A stretch of 6,302 nucleotides of DNA from assembly GCA_009774345.1 (NCBI GenBank), contig VSNR01000221.1, positions 1 to 6,302 on the forward strand. Direction: 5' to 3'. Of the stretch, positions 6,299-6,302 are shown piece after piece. Every line of letters starts with the position of its first letter. Within the stretch, counting starts at the first letter, position 1. This DNA is from Lachnospiraceae bacterium. Its GTDB lineage: Bacteria; Bacillota; Clostridia; Lachnospirales; Lachnospiraceae. The translations under genes were made by a program, and so were the position numbers. The notes under the pieces were generated by a model. That model was not told the DNA's origin and did no database searches. It worked only from the letters and a program-made list of their open reading frames with translations.

Positions 6299-6302
6299 CT
6301 AT

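Overview
The window looks like a piece of a low-to-mid GC Firmicutes chromosome, most likely a Lachnospiraceae-type gut Clostridium. This rests on strong AAGGAG-type ribosome sites, AT-rich intergenic DNA, a CUT1 sugar ABC transporter of clostridial style and a GH53 galactanase. The genus cannot be fixed from the sequence alone. The window holds two converging transcription units separated by a short block of hairpins.

Left unit (+ strand, 292-1855): after an AT-rich leader with a good sigma-A type promoter (TTGCGG, 17 bp, extended -10 TGT-TACAAT at 203-231) come two closely coupled genes. The first encodes a 241-residue acidic soluble protein that I do not recognise. The second encodes a 274-residue protein whose C-terminal half matches the DUF2262 family. 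The unit ends in a clear hairpin terminator at about 1859-1897.

Middle (1898-2038): three consecutive hairpins (1906-1941, 1954-1993, 1999-2031) fill the gap between the converging units. The first and third share the same outer stem core. They look like palindromic repeat units or 3'-end structures.

Right unit (- strand, 6205 down to 2039): a four-gene operon for beta-1,4-galactan or galacto-oligosaccharide use. In order of transcription it encodes a GH53 endo-beta-1,4-galactanase, a sugar-binding lipoprotein, a MalF-type permease and a MalG-type permease. Gaps are 30, 33 and 15 nt, and each gene has its own ribosome site. The content matches the Bacillus subtilis gan locus (ganS-ganP-ganQ-ganA-ganB), but the galactanase comes first and no beta-galactosidase, regulator or ATPase lies in the window. 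The galactanase has no signal peptide, so it probably cuts imported oligosaccharides in the cytoplasm. The ATPase is presumably a shared MsmX/MsmK-type protein encoded elsewhere. Just upstream of the operon is a perfect 15-bp inverted repeat with a 3-nt spacer (6266-6298), a candidate operator.

I see no RNA gene, CRISPR array, insertion sequence or prophage gene. The best candidates for something undescribed are the uncharacterised gene pair on the left, the hairpin cluster and the large palindrome.
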